Virus record (IMG/VR): IMGVR_UViG_3300033145_000125
Span: 1 to 33,277 of that record
Direction: 5' to 3' (one strand)
Source: a virus
Length of the DNA stretch: 33,277 nt
Below the pieces are notes generated by a model. It saw only the letters and a list, made by a program, of their open reading frames with translations. It made no database searches and was not told the DNA's origin. Within the stretch, counting starts at the first letter, position 1; each line of letters begins with the position of its first letter. A program made the position numbers and the translations under genes. Of this stretch, positions 1 through 5,762 are shown in pieces.

Positions 1-1
1 G

Positions 2-175
2 AGTGACTTCGGGAGGATGATGGAGGACATCGACCACTGTGGCGACTGCCCCCTACTTGATGAATGTATAGTGACGCCACTTGACGAGGTGCATTTCCGA
101 AATACCCAGCTCGACTACTTCTATGAGAAGCACTTCAGGCCGCTGCACAAGTGTATTGGGAGGGCACTGGCATGA
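2..175 (+). CDS. Small Cys-containing protein, probably 5'-truncated by the window edge
   Basis: The reading frame is open from base 2 to the TGA at 173-175. If translation starts at ATG 17 or 20, just after GGGAGG at 11-16, the product is about 51-52 residues. Its N-terminal part holds C8, C11 and C17, and another Cys lies near the C-terminus, so a small metal site is possible. The first bases read in frame as S-D-F-G-R before the Met. S-D is how the leader shared by the next small genes (MMDERMSD) ends, so the true start may lie left of the window. The stop overlaps the next start as ATGA. I do not recognise a family. Confidence 0.5.
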   Translation, partial: SDFGRMMEDIDHCGDCPLLDECIVTPLDEVHFRNTQLDYFYEKHFRPLHKCIGRALA

Positions 176-402
176 AGGAGGGAACACTTCCTTGTATACC
201 GGATAGATGCCGGGTCTACATGAAATACATCGACGGAAGACAAGTAAATGTATTGGTTCAGCACATGGATGATGGGCCAGATTTGATCATTGACTGGTGC
301 GAAGGAATGCCTGGATGTACTAGCCGGAGTTCTAACCATGATGGAAACGTAGTTAGGCTTAGTAAAGGCAGAGAACGAGATACCACAAAAACGGGACGAT
401 AG
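172..402 (+). CDS. Hypothetical small protein, 76 aa
   Basis: A GTG at 151 is in frame, but ATG 172 is the better start. It has GGGAGG eight bases upstream and overlaps the preceding stop as ATGA, which suggests translational coupling. The product has a basic C-terminus (KGRERDTTKTGR) and cysteines at about residues 8, 13, 43 and 49. I recognise no domain. It is the second gene of a tightly packed array of small plus-strand genes, so an early accessory role is likely, but that rests on position alone. Confidence 0.55.
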   Translation: MKEGTLPCIPDRCRVYMKYIDGRQVNVLVQHMDDGPDLIIDWCEGMPGCTSRSSNHDGNVVRLSKGRERDTTKTGR

Positions 403-419
403 TACCGGAAAAGGAGGGG

Positions 420-761
420 ATGATGGGTGAATACGTGTTTTCTGACTACACAATCGAACTCATGCAGGAAGATGACGGTTCCTGGTTTGCAGAGGTCATC
501 GAGTGTCTCGGCTGTATGGCAGCAGGTGATTCTCCGACTGATACCGTAGATCGTCTACGCAGGTCATTTGACGTATGGTGTGAGGATGTAATCGCTAATG
601 GTGGCTCGATTCCCAAGCCCATACCGAGATGCGCTTCAGCAAGTCGAGTATGTGCCGTATGCGGTGGGAGCGTGGAGGAGCCGAAAACCAAGCGACACGG
701 TATTGGTGACGGCTGGGTCACGTTTGAATGTGATTCCAAGTACCACGACAGGAGGGGATGA
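420..761 (+). CDS. HicB-like antitoxin-fold protein with C-terminal zinc ribbon
   Basis: Residues 8-69 match the HicB partial RNase H fold: Y-T-I-E-L, then DDGSWFAEVIECLGC, then GDSPTDTVDRLRRSFDVW, ending G-x-x-IPKP. In HicAB systems HicB neutralises the HicA ribonuclease and usually represses its operon through a C-terminal HTH or ribbon-helix-helix domain. Here that region is a short zinc-ribbon-like tail with C78, C81, C104 and H109. I see no HicA (double-stranded-RNA-binding-like, about 60 residues, conserved His) on either side, so this is an orphan. It could protect against a host HicA or act as a regulator; both are inferences. ATG 420 lies only two bases after GGAGG, so ATG 423 may be the real start. 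The stop overlaps the next ATG. Confidence 0.75.
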   Translation: MMGEYVFSDYTIELMQEDDGSWFAEVIECLGCMAAGDSPTDTVDRLRRSFDVWCEDVIANGGSIPKPIPRCASASRVCAVCGGSVEEPKTKRHGIGDGWVTFECDSKYHDRRG

Positions 762-782
762 TGGACGAGCGAATGAGTGACG
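757..782 (+). repeat. Start-site leader repeat, copy 1
   Basis: The 26 bases cover ATGATG plus the codons for DERMSD and one further base. They are identical to 1347-1372 and 1616-1641. Identity at DNA level, including synonymous positions, points to recent duplication or gene conversion rather than protein selection alone. Confidence 0.85.
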
Positions 783-1132
783 CGCGACTTACAGAGCTAT
801 TCCCATTTGGTCTGTGGTGGGGCGACTCTATGGTTACTCGTCCAGCACACGTTGGCGTAAAACGAGGGCCACGCCTTACTTGTGACGATATGACCGATGA
901 ACAGGCCGAAGCGATAGCGCATCTACCAGATGCGCTCAAGGCCGAACGCGCTTACGTCAAGAAGCTAGAGCGCGTGGTGGAGGAGGTTACACACCGTTCG
1001 AGAAATGGATGTACTCGTTTGGGCGGCAGAAGGTGCTCTCACTGGTACTCCTTTCCATTCAACATGTGTCTGTCATGCTCCTTGTATGATCACTATGAGC
1101 CACTAACCGAACAGCAAGCCGAGGTGAAATGA
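758..1132 (+). CDS. Leader-sharing small protein A, 124 aa
   Basis: Starts with MMDERMSD, encoded by a 26-base stretch that is identical at two later start sites (1347-1372 and 1616-1641). A middle segment, DALKAERAYVKKLERVVEEV, predicts a charged helix or coiled coil and is repeated in the gene at 1348. Next comes a Cys-rich stretch (NGCTRLGGRRCSHW, then NMCLSCSLYDH), possibly a zinc site, and then the shared end EQQAEVK. ATG 758 overlaps the preceding TGA; ATG 774 (MSD) is a third in-frame start option. No known family. The shared ends with different middles suggest modular evolution. Confidence 0.65.
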   Translation: MMDERMSDARLTELFPFGLWWGDSMVTRPAHVGVKRGPRLTCDDMTDEQAEAIAHLPDALKAERAYVKKLERVVEEVTHRSRNGCTRLGGRRCSHWYSFPFNMCLSCSLYDHYEPLTEQQAEVK

Positions 1133-1341
1133 TGGATAAGCTTGCGGCAACGCGTAGCGGGAAGGTGTGGGCGGTGACGCACCATGCTGGGTCGGTGAGT
1201 CTATACCGCGCAAGAACCGAGGCAAGTGCATACCGAAAGGCACTACTTGATTATGGTAGGAATGGCTGTCCGTACAGGGCAACGACTGACCTGGATGAGG
1301 TCGAGTTTGCGTATAGCGTGGGTGCCATTATCAACGAATAG
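1129..1341 (+). CDS. Hypothetical small protein, 70 aa
   Basis: Begins MMDKLAATRSGKVWAV and overlaps the stop of the previous gene as ATGA. The upstream bases (gccgaggtgaa) are a weaker form of the gccgaggagg element that precedes the later genes. The product lacks the AERAYVKKLER helix, so it is not a full member of the leader family. A Tyr/Arg-rich centre (SLYRARTEASAYRKALLDYG) suggests one small alpha/beta domain. No family recognised. Confidence 0.55.
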   Translation: MMDKLAATRSGKVWAVTHHAGSVSLYRARTEASAYRKALLDYGRNGCPYRATTDLDEVEFAYSVGAIINE

Positions 1342-1346
1342 GAGGC

Positions 1347-1372
1347 GATGATGGACGAGCGAATGAGTGACG
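1347..1372 (+). repeat. Start-site leader repeat, copy 2
   Basis: Identical over 26 bases to copies at 757 and 1616. It is preceded by GGAGGC, so the ribosome site is almost adjacent to the first ATG. Confidence 0.85.
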
Positions 1373-1620
1373 ATAAGGTGGAGTATTTCCGACGCCAACT
1401 AGCTCTGGAACGGTTTAAGAACGAGCGGCCCTATCTGTTTCACAACCAACGAACGCTATGGTTGTTGGACGCTCTTGATGCCGAACGCGCATACGTCAAG
1501 AAGCTAGAGCGCATGGTGGATGCGTTGTGTGGGGCGTGTGAACGTGAGCAATCATGGCCCACGACTAACACAAAAGTATATTGGCGTGAGTGGGCCGAAC
1601 AGCAAGCCGAGGAGGGATGA
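1348..1620 (+). CDS. Leader-sharing small protein C, 90 aa
   Basis: Carries all three shared elements of the local family: MMDERMSD at the N-terminus, DALDAERAYVKKLERMVDAL in the middle and EWAEQQAEEG at the end. The regions between are unrelated to the gene at 758, apart from a Cys pair after the helix (LCGACERE). GGAGGC precedes ATG 1348 directly. The stop TGA (1618-1620) lies inside the ATGATG start of the next gene. Function unknown; it looks helical and mostly charged. Confidence 0.65.
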   Translation: MMDERMSDDKVEYFRRQLALERFKNERPYLFHNQRTLWLLDALDAERAYVKKLERMVDALCGACEREQSWPTTNTKVYWREWAEQQAEEG

Positions 1621-1641
1621 TGGACGAGCGAATGAGTGACG
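1616..1641 (+). repeat. Start-site leader repeat, copy 3
   Basis: Identical to copies 1 and 2. It is preceded by gaacagcaagccgaggagg, an element that recurs in variant form at about 1117-1129, 1790-1810 and 2003-2017. Confidence 0.85.
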
Positions 1642-1814
1642 ATGGGGCTAGGACGGCACTAGACGCGATGGAACTCGTGGGAGACAAACCGTGCGCTACC
1701 GCTAATCGTAAGGTGGTGCTGGCATACATCGAGAAGCTAGTGGTCTGTTATACACACGAAGAGCGAGTAGCCTTTGCCCGCAAGTGGCTCGAACAGAAAG
1801 CCGAGGAGGAATGA
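1617..1814 (+). CDS. Leader-sharing small protein D, 65 aa
   Basis: Starts with MMDERMSD from the third identical copy of the 26-base leader. The next stretch, GARTALDAMELVG, is partly duplicated in the 19-codon ORF at 2019. The middle helix is a diverged version (VVLAYIEKLVVCY) of AYVKKLER, and the end is LEQKAEEE. It is the shortest member of the family with all three elements, so it may approximate the minimal unit. Translation is probably coupled to the upstream gene through ATGATG. Confidence 0.62.
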   Translation: MMDERMSDDGARTALDAMELVGDKPCATANRKVVLAYIEKLVVCYTHEERVAFARKWLEQKAEEE

Positions 1815-2002
1815 TGAAAGTCTACGACCTTACATTTCTTATCGAGAAGGCCAAGGGAACCGACCCCGGATTCATCGTCCATGCGTACGACAACCACACC
1901 GAAGACCACTTCGATTTCTTCTCGTTCAGTGCTATGAAGCCACTCGGCGAACAGCTTATCGCTCTTGCTGAATGGGCGATAGGGTTGGACGACCTAATAT
2001 GA
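1811..2002 (+). CDS. Hypothetical small protein, 63 aa
   Basis: Begins MMKVYDLTFLIEKAKG after GAGGAGGA, overlapping the previous stop. The leader is absent, but the preceding gccgaggagga element is the same as at the other boundaries. The sequence alternates beta-like and helical stretches (GFIVHAYDNHTEDHFDFFSFSAMKPLGEQLIALAEWAIG). I recognise no domain. In-frame starts further upstream are unlikely because they run through the preceding gene without a ribosome site. Confidence 0.6.
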   Translation: MMKVYDLTFLIEKAKGTDPGFIVHAYDNHTEDHFDFFSFSAMKPLGEQLIALAEWAIGLDDLI

Positions 2003-2017
2003 CACAAGCCGAGGAGG

Positions 2018-2043
2018 GATGATGGACGAGCAAGTGAGTAACG
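2018..2043 (+). repeat. Start-site leader repeat, diverged copy 4
   Basis: Differs from the other copies at three positions and encodes MMDEQVSN. Homology to the 1617 gene continues for about 20 bases past the leader, then ends. Confidence 0.7.
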
Positions 2044-2078
2044 AGGCTAGGGCGGCACTAGACGTGCATACGCTATGA
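2019..2078 (+). pseudogene. 19-codon remnant of a leader-sharing small gene
   Basis: The ORF reads MMDEQVSNEARAALDVHTL and stops with TGA inside the next gene's ATG (ATGA at 2075-2078). Its DNA is a diverged copy of the start of the gene at 1617: leader with three changes, then gaggctagggcggcactagac compared with ggggctaggacggcactagac. Upstream, cacaagccgaggagg copies the 3' boundary element although it lies beyond the preceding stop. It looks like a duplicated cassette cut off by the arrival of the 2075 gene. It could still be translated and couple that gene. Confidence 0.5.
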
Positions 2079-2425
2079 CATCGGATAAGGAGATACGTGA
2101 CGCACTCGAAGCTGGATCGGTTATCAGTCCAGAACTGATCTGTTCTAAGTGTTTCAAACCGAAACTCGCAGCATCGCAGTATTGCTCTGACTGTACTGAG
2201 AGTGATCCGCCTAGAATGGGTCGTCCTGTACAATACACCGACGAGGAGATCTTGACTGTGATAGAAGCAGGCTGCGAGACTACTGATAACATCCTAGAAG
2301 CTCTTGGGATGCGGAGTAAGCGCAATCTATTGATCCGATTACGTCGAATGCGCGATAACGGTCTCGTGAACATCATCGAGAGACCTAGACGTTATGGGTT
2401 CACTATTCTATCCAATCGACAGTGA
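2075..2425 (+). CDS. Zinc-ribbon plus winged-helix-like DNA-binding protein
   Basis: 116 residues. The N-terminal half has CSKC and YCSDC, a four-Cys zinc ribbon (about residues 23-40). The second half, from YTDEEILTVIEAGCETTDNILEALGM onward, reads as a helix-turn-helix followed by RLRRMRDNGLVNIIERPRRYGFTIL. That is a recognition helix and beta wing as in winged-helix regulators. It is the best candidate for a transcription regulator in this half of the window. The ATG overlaps the stop of the preceding remnant ORF. The family is not identified by name, and the DNA-binding role is inferred from fold-like features. Confidence 0.6.
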   Translation: MTSDKEIRDALEAGSVISPELICSKCFKPKLAASQYCSDCTESDPPRMGRPVQYTDEEILTVIEAGCETTDNILEALGMRSKRNLLIRLRRMRDNGLVNIIERPRRYGFTILSNRQ

Positions 2426-2436
2426 AGGAGACTAAC

Positions 2437-2769
2437 GTGGAGACCCAGTTAGGCAAAATAACCAGTGTCAGGTTTGGTTTTGGTGGTTATCAAGACGCCC
2501 AGTTTGGACTTAGTGTTGGTTTGGGTGCTGAAGGTTGGGGTGTAGGAGATTTTATGGGAGCCTGGTCTATCCGAACTAAGGTATCCAAATACACCGAATG
2601 GACTGAGGCTGACCGAGATGCTCAGTTAGCCAAGACTATGCGGTACCTTAACCAGTTGCTTATTGACGCGAAGAAACAGCATGTGAACGAACTGGTCGGT
2701 GTCCCGGTGGAGATCGTTTTCAACGACGGTATGCTGAGTAGCTGGCGAATCTTAACCGAAGTGGTCTAG
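2437..2769 (+). CDS. Conserved phage protein of unknown function (GGYQDAQFG type)
   Basis: 110 residues from GTG 2437, which has AAGGAG six bases upstream; the longer frame from GTG 2422 would place that ribosome site inside the gene. The N-terminal signature KITSVRFGFGGYQDAQFGLS followed by GWGVGDFMGAW resembles a small protein seen in many phage early regions. Its function is not known to me. The centre is helical (EADRDAQLAKTMRYLNQLLIDA), and the end (VPVEIVFNDGMLSSWRIL) is beta-rich. Confidence 0.6.
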   Translation: METQLGKITSVRFGFGGYQDAQFGLSVGLGAEGWGVGDFMGAWSIRTKVSKYTEWTEADRDAQLAKTMRYLNQLLIDAKKQHVNELVGVPVEIVFNDGMLSSWRILTEVV

Positions 2770-2770
2770 T

Positions 2771-3073
2771 GTGTCCGTCGAAGCTGACAGAGAAAGACTC
2801 CTAGCCAAAGATCCTATCGCCATACTCATCCAGGCATTCCTACAGGACGACGGGCGCGGATCGTTGGAGGTGGTCTGTCCCGAGCCGGGTACCACCCTGG
2901 ACGACGGCACTCACTTTCTGGACGTCAAGGGTGTGAATCCAGACAAGATGTACTCGCGGATCTACACCATCGCTCTGAGGATGCACTACCTCAAAACCGA
3001 GCTATGGGTACAGAAGAAAGGCCGTTCAGTGTGGCTTCATAAATTCGACTACAAGGCGGTGAAACATGAGTAA
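2771..3073 (+). CDS. Hypothetical protein, 100 aa
   Basis: Starts at GTG 2771, one base after the previous stop. No strong ribosome site is visible, so coupling is likely. The sequence is mixed alpha/beta (DPIAILIQAFLQDDGRGSLE, then YTIALRMHYLKTELWVQKKG). No family recognised. It overlaps the next gene by 8 bases, so the group at 2437-4917 is probably one transcription unit. Confidence 0.5.
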   Translation: MSVEADRERLLAKDPIAILIQAFLQDDGRGSLEVVCPEPGTTLDDGTHFLDVKGVNPDKMYSRIYTIALRMHYLKTELWVQKKGRSVWLHKFDYKAVKHE

Positions 3074-3254
3074 CCGACAATGTGAGTGCTGTGGGTATCC
3101 CGCCAAACGGGGCATACTACCCATTATCTGGCCTGATCCCGATTCTGGACGGGACGTGTACTGTTCGGTATTTTGTTTCGAAAGTCGTATGAAGATGCGA
3201 CTGCCTGAACCTTACCGCACCCTCCACCTTGCCGCAGAGAAAGCAGCAGAATGA
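3066..3254 (+). CDS. Small zinc-finger protein, 62 aa
   Basis: Four cysteines in two pairs, CECCGYPAKRG near residue 6 and YCSVFCFESR near residue 32, form a treble-clef or zinc-ribbon-like site similar to the HNH-associated or FYVE-like knuckles common in phage small proteins. It lies directly before the SNF2 helicase and its stop overlaps the helicase ATG as ATGA, so a co-translated accessory role is plausible but unproven. Confidence 0.55.
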   Translation: MSNRQCECCGYPAKRGILPIIWPDPDSGRDVYCSVFCFESRMKMRLPEPYRTLHLAAEKAAE

Positions 3255-4648
3255 GCTATAAGCTGTTCGATCACCAAAAGAAGATGTTAGAGATCCTCAC
3301 AGAGAACGACCGATTCCTCTTACTCCCACAGACGGGAACTGGGAAGACGCTCCCGGCTGTTATCCACATGAGCAATCTCTACCTCGCGGGTGAGATCCAG
3401 AACGCACTCATCGTGGCACCATTATCAGGTCTTGGTGCGTGGTCGAGGGACATCAAGAAACTCACCCCCGAGAGACAAGAACTCATCTGGAAACATACTC
3501 GGTGTATCAACTACGCCAAACTCTCGCGCAACAAAGGTCGGTACCAGAAAGAGTGTTGGCAGCAGTGGGATCTCATCATGCTGGACGAGGGCCACGCCAT
3601 AGCCAAACCAACATCGAACCGTACCAAGTATTTTGTCGGTCGAGGTAAGACCCTAGGGCTTGCATCGAAAGCCCAGTATCGTTATATCATCACAGGGACG
3701 CTCATCAACAACAGCCGACTGGAGGACATCTGGTCTCCACTACGATTCCTGTACGACGAGGACTGGATGACCTGGGCTGATTTCAAGCGTAAGTATCTTG
3801 TGATGCGTAACCTCCCAGGGTCATACGCGCAGATAGTGGTCGGGTATCGGCACCGAGCGGAGTTGCTCGACCTCGTTGGGTCTTGCTCCTATCGGGTGCT
3901 CAAAAAGGACTGTCTCGACTTGCCCGAGGTGATGTCCGATGAGATCATCAAAGTACCGTTCGCTGCTGGTAAGAATACCGAGCCGTTCGTTAAGACGACA
4001 AAAGCTCTCTACGAGGACGCGCTTGACTCCTATGTCGAGGCGTTAGACATGGTGATGGACAATCCCCTGACCCGATTGCTCCGTATGCGTCAGATCGCCA
4101 CAGGACACATCAAAGAGTCTGACACTGGGGATGAGACAGGCAGACGGATGCGGGGTAAGACCTATCCGTTGAAATCGCACAAAGCCAAATATGTGATGGA
4201 GTTGATAGAGAACAACCAGCCGTACAAAACAGTGGTATTCTACAACTTCCGGGCTACCTGTTTGGCTCTTGAGAAGGCATTGAAGTCTAAGGGTGTCAAG
4301 TACGTGACGCTCAACGGAGACCAGAAGAACAAAAACATCTGGCAGGATTTCCAAGCAGATGACAGTATCAAGGTCATAGTGGTACAGTATCAGTCAGGGT
4401 CTCGTGCCATCGACTTGTTCGCGTCGAGTTACACCATCTACGTGGAGCCGACCGATAGCAGCGAGATGATGGAGCAGAGTCGAGCCAGGACTGACAGGTT
4501 CGGACAGACCGAGGCGTGTAACTATGTATTCCTGCTCACAGAAGGATCGGTGGAGGAGGACATGTACAAGAAGCTGGCTGGTCATCAGGACTTTGCAGAA
4601 CGCAGTTATCGTGAGATCACCCGGAGCCGAGTGAAAGGAGCCAAGTGA
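3251..4648 (+). CDS. SNF2-type superfamily II DNA helicase/translocase
   Basis: 465 residues, a compact SNF2-like ATPase. Visible motifs: Walker A as PQTGTGKT (K32), an unusual TGTGKT in place of DxGxGKT; Walker B DEGH at 112-115; motif III ITGT at 147-150; and motif VI QSRARTDRFGQ at 409-419, typical of SNF2 proteins. In phages such proteins work in replication fork remodelling or recombination, moving on double-stranded DNA without true unwinding. The C-terminal RecA lobe begins near KTVVFYNFRATCLALEKAL. There is no extra DNA-binding domain. It sits in a run of overlapping genes; the next ATG shares one base with its stop (TGATG). Confidence 0.9.
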   Translation: MSYKLFDHQKKMLEILTENDRFLLLPQTGTGKTLPAVIHMSNLYLAGEIQNALIVAPLSGLGAWSRDIKKLTPERQELIWKHTRCINYAKLSRNKGRYQKECWQQWDLIMLDEGHAIAKPTSNRTKYFVGRGKTLGLASKAQYRYIITGTLINNSRLEDIWSPLRFLYDEDWMTWADFKRKYLVMRNLPGSYAQIVVGYRHRAELLDLVGSCSYRVLKKDCLDLPEVMSDEIIKVPFAAGKNTEPFVKTTKALYEDALDSYVEALDMVMDNPLTRLLRMRQIATGHIKESDTGDETGRRMRGKTYPLKSHKAKYVMELIENNQPYKTVVFYNFRATCLALEKALKSKGVKYVTLNGDQKNKNIWQDFQADDSIKVIVVQYQSGSRAIDLFASSYTIYVEPTDSSEMMEQSRARTDRFGQTEACNYVFLLTEGSVEEDMYKKLAGHQDFAERSYREITRSRVKGAK

Positions 4649-4917
4649 TGTATGTCTACGCTGTGATGGATGGCGAGAGAGATCACGGTCTGTATGAGGA
4701 CATACCCGAGTTGGATCAGATATTCACCACGCGGGCGTTGGCTGTCGAGTATCAGGAGTTTTATCGCGCCAGACAGACGTATCCGCAGGAGAGCTTCATC
4801 GAAAAAGTCAAAGTGTACGCAGAATTAGAGCCTGAGATCATGGGGCGGTTGACCCCGCCCAAGCGCACACCAGAAGATCAACTCATCCCTACACCCATCG
4901 AGGAGGCTGATCTGTGA
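4648..4917 (+). CDS. Hypothetical protein, 89 aa
   Basis: ATG 4648 is preceded by AAGGAG with 8 bases of spacing and overlaps the helicase stop by one base. Begins MYVYAVMDGERDHGLYEDIP; the rest is acidic and helical with a Pro-rich tail (LTPPKRTPEDQLIPTPIEE). No family recognised. The next gene starts on its stop (GTGA). Confidence 0.55.
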   Translation: MYVYAVMDGERDHGLYEDIPELDQIFTTRALAVEYQEFYRARQTYPQESFIEKVKVYAELEPEIMGRLTPPKRTPEDQLIPTPIEEADL

Positions 4918-5090
4918 ACCCGAAAGGGAAGCGCCGTATGTGTCTTAACAAGAAAGCATATCACAGCGAAGGTGCTGCAATCCACGCTGCCCTGTGTTCT
5001 AGTAAATCATTCGGGAAAGGGATGCGATGGTACAGGTGTCCCGTGTGCCGTCAATGGCACACCACTAGCAGGACGAAAAACGGAGGTTAA
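4914..5090 (+). CDS. Small basic zinc-finger protein, 58 aa
   Basis: Starts at GTG 4914, overlapping the previous TGA (GTGA), with GGAGG ahead of it at 4901-4905. The product begins MNPKGKRRMCLNKKAYHS and contains MRWYRCPVCRQWHTTS, a CxxC...H pattern found in many short phage zinc-finger proteins, with a second Cys pair at about residues 10 and 28. The basic composition suggests nucleic acid binding. Its TAA stop (5088-5090) overlaps the TAA stop of the minus-strand gene at 5087, so TTAA serves both strands. Confidence 0.6.
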   Translation: MNPKGKRRMCLNKKAYHSEGAAIHAALCSSKSFGKGMRWYRCPVCRQWHTTSRTKNGG

Positions 5091-5317
5091 AGCTGTTGAA
5101 GCAGGAAGTAGACTGTGGTGAGTGTCGCTCCGAGACAGGCTGTGGTGGCCGAGAAAAGGAACACCATCCAGTTCGGGAGACGATCTACTCGTTTGTAGAG
5201 AACACTGATGTCCTCTTTGATATTCACGACTTCAGATTGGACTACTTGGAGCAAGCCACACGGTTCGTAGTGGTCGGCCTGTCTACGGCCATAGGGTTCA
5301 TTGACAGCTTCGGGCAT
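5087..5317 (-). CDS. XhlA-like coiled-coil/membrane protein (holin-associated type)
   Basis: 76 residues from the ATG at 5317, which has AGGCGG five bases upstream; an in-frame ATG at 5350 would add 11 residues. The order is a short coiled coil (VVNIKEDISVLYKRVDRLPNW) followed by one hydrophobic segment at about residues 50-73 (MVFLFSATTACLGATLTTVYFLL). This DRLPNW-then-membrane layout is typical of the XhlA/hemolysin-type phage membrane proteins linked to lysis. It is the only minus-strand gene in the left half and has its own near-consensus promoter. Lysis is the family's usual role, but separate early expression here could mean a membrane or exclusion function. No endolysin is nearby. Confidence 0.7.
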   Translation of the reverse strand: MPEAVNEPYGRRQADHYEPCGLLQVVQSEVVNIKEDISVLYKRVDRLPNWMVFLFSATTACLGATLTTVYFLLQQL

Positions 5318-5343
5318 CGCAACCGCCTTGGGTGTTCGACAGA

Positions 5344-5401
5344 ATTGCATAGTATATCCCCCATTATACCCCAGATTGCATAGAAAGACAAGTGGTTGCA
5401 T
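5344..5401 (+). repeat. Three direct TTGCAT repeats in the divergent promoter region
   Basis: TTGCAT occurs at 5345, 5376 and 5396. The first two are extended to ATTGCATAG (5344-5352 and 5375-5383). The start-to-start spacings of 31 and 20 bases are close to three and two helical turns. Copy 2 lies in the minus promoter spacer, copy 1 just after its predicted start, and copy 3 is the plus -35. This layout suits a shared operator. Confidence 0.55.
5363..5391 (-). promoter_or_regulatory. Sigma70-type promoter for the minus-strand XhlA-like gene
   Basis: On the minus strand, TTGTCT (5391-5386) and a perfect TATAAT (5368-5363) are separated by exactly 17 bases. The predicted transcript start near 5356 gives a leader of about 40 bases if ATG 5317 is used, or about 6 bases if ATG 5350 is used. 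Confidence 0.75.
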
Positions 5402-5424
5402 TTCGATGAGTAATATGCTAAGGT
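5396..5424 (+). promoter_or_regulatory. Possible plus-strand promoter for the 5449 gene and replication operon
   Basis: TTGCAT (5396-5401), a 17-base spacer and TAAGGT (5419-5424), preceded by TGC, which gives an extended -10. The -10 matches the consensus poorly, so activation or another -10 (TATGCT at 5414) is possible. It lies back to back with the minus-strand promoter. Confidence 0.45.
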
Positions 5425-5448
5425 CAGAGTCCATGGAAGGAGAAAAAA

Positions 5449-5670
5449 ATGGGTGAGTTAACCGATATTGAGAAGGCTGCGATTGCGTTGGTGAAGGACG
5501 ACGAAGATAGCGGATCGCCGTGGTATGCTGTCAGATACTATGGCGAAACATGTAACCAATGCGGTGCGGATATTGGACGCGGCGGCTCTCACCGAGATGA
5601 TTGTTCAGCAATACGCCTAGAGACCGCCGTGAAAGCACGCCAAGAAGATGATCTGACATGCGAGCACTAG
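5449..5670 (+). CDS. Small acidic zinc-ribbon-like protein, 73 aa
   Basis: First gene after the divergent promoter region, with GGAAGGAG and a run of seven A (the last belonging to the ATG) before the start. After a helical acidic N-terminus (LTDIEKAAIALVKDDEDSGS) comes TCNQCGADIGRGGSHRDDCS, a probable zinc site built from CxxC and a later H/C pair. No family recognised. The next small gene begins inside its end (overlap of 13 bases). Confidence 0.6.
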   Translation: MGELTDIEKAAIALVKDDEDSGSPWYAVRYYGETCNQCGADIGRGGSHRDDCSAIRLETAVKARQEDDLTCEH

Positions 5671-5762
5671 CGTTCATAGTCGGACTCATAGCAGGATTCC
5701 TGGGGATGACCCGCGAGAAAAAGTATGTGTCGGCGGTGGAGCGATGCAAACCGCACTGCTGA
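5658..5762 (+). CDS. Tiny single-span membrane protein, 34 aa
   Basis: Sequence begins MRALAFIVGLIAGFLGMTRE: one hydrophobic segment at residues 3-17, followed by a short basic tail with two Cys (ERCKPHC). Too short for ordinary gene callers. It overlaps the upstream gene by 13 bases and the following gene by 19 in another frame. No strong ribosome site is visible, so confidence rests on the clean membrane segment and overlapping-gene layout. Confidence 0.4.
   Translation: MRALAFIVGLIAGFLGMTREKKYVSAVERCKPHC

Noticed and set aside
5096-5383. Plus-strand ORF of 95 codons opposite the XhlA-like gene
   Set aside because: The minus strand carries a coiled coil plus membrane segment, a ribosome site and a promoter. 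The plus-strand frame has no ribosome site and no recognisable domain.
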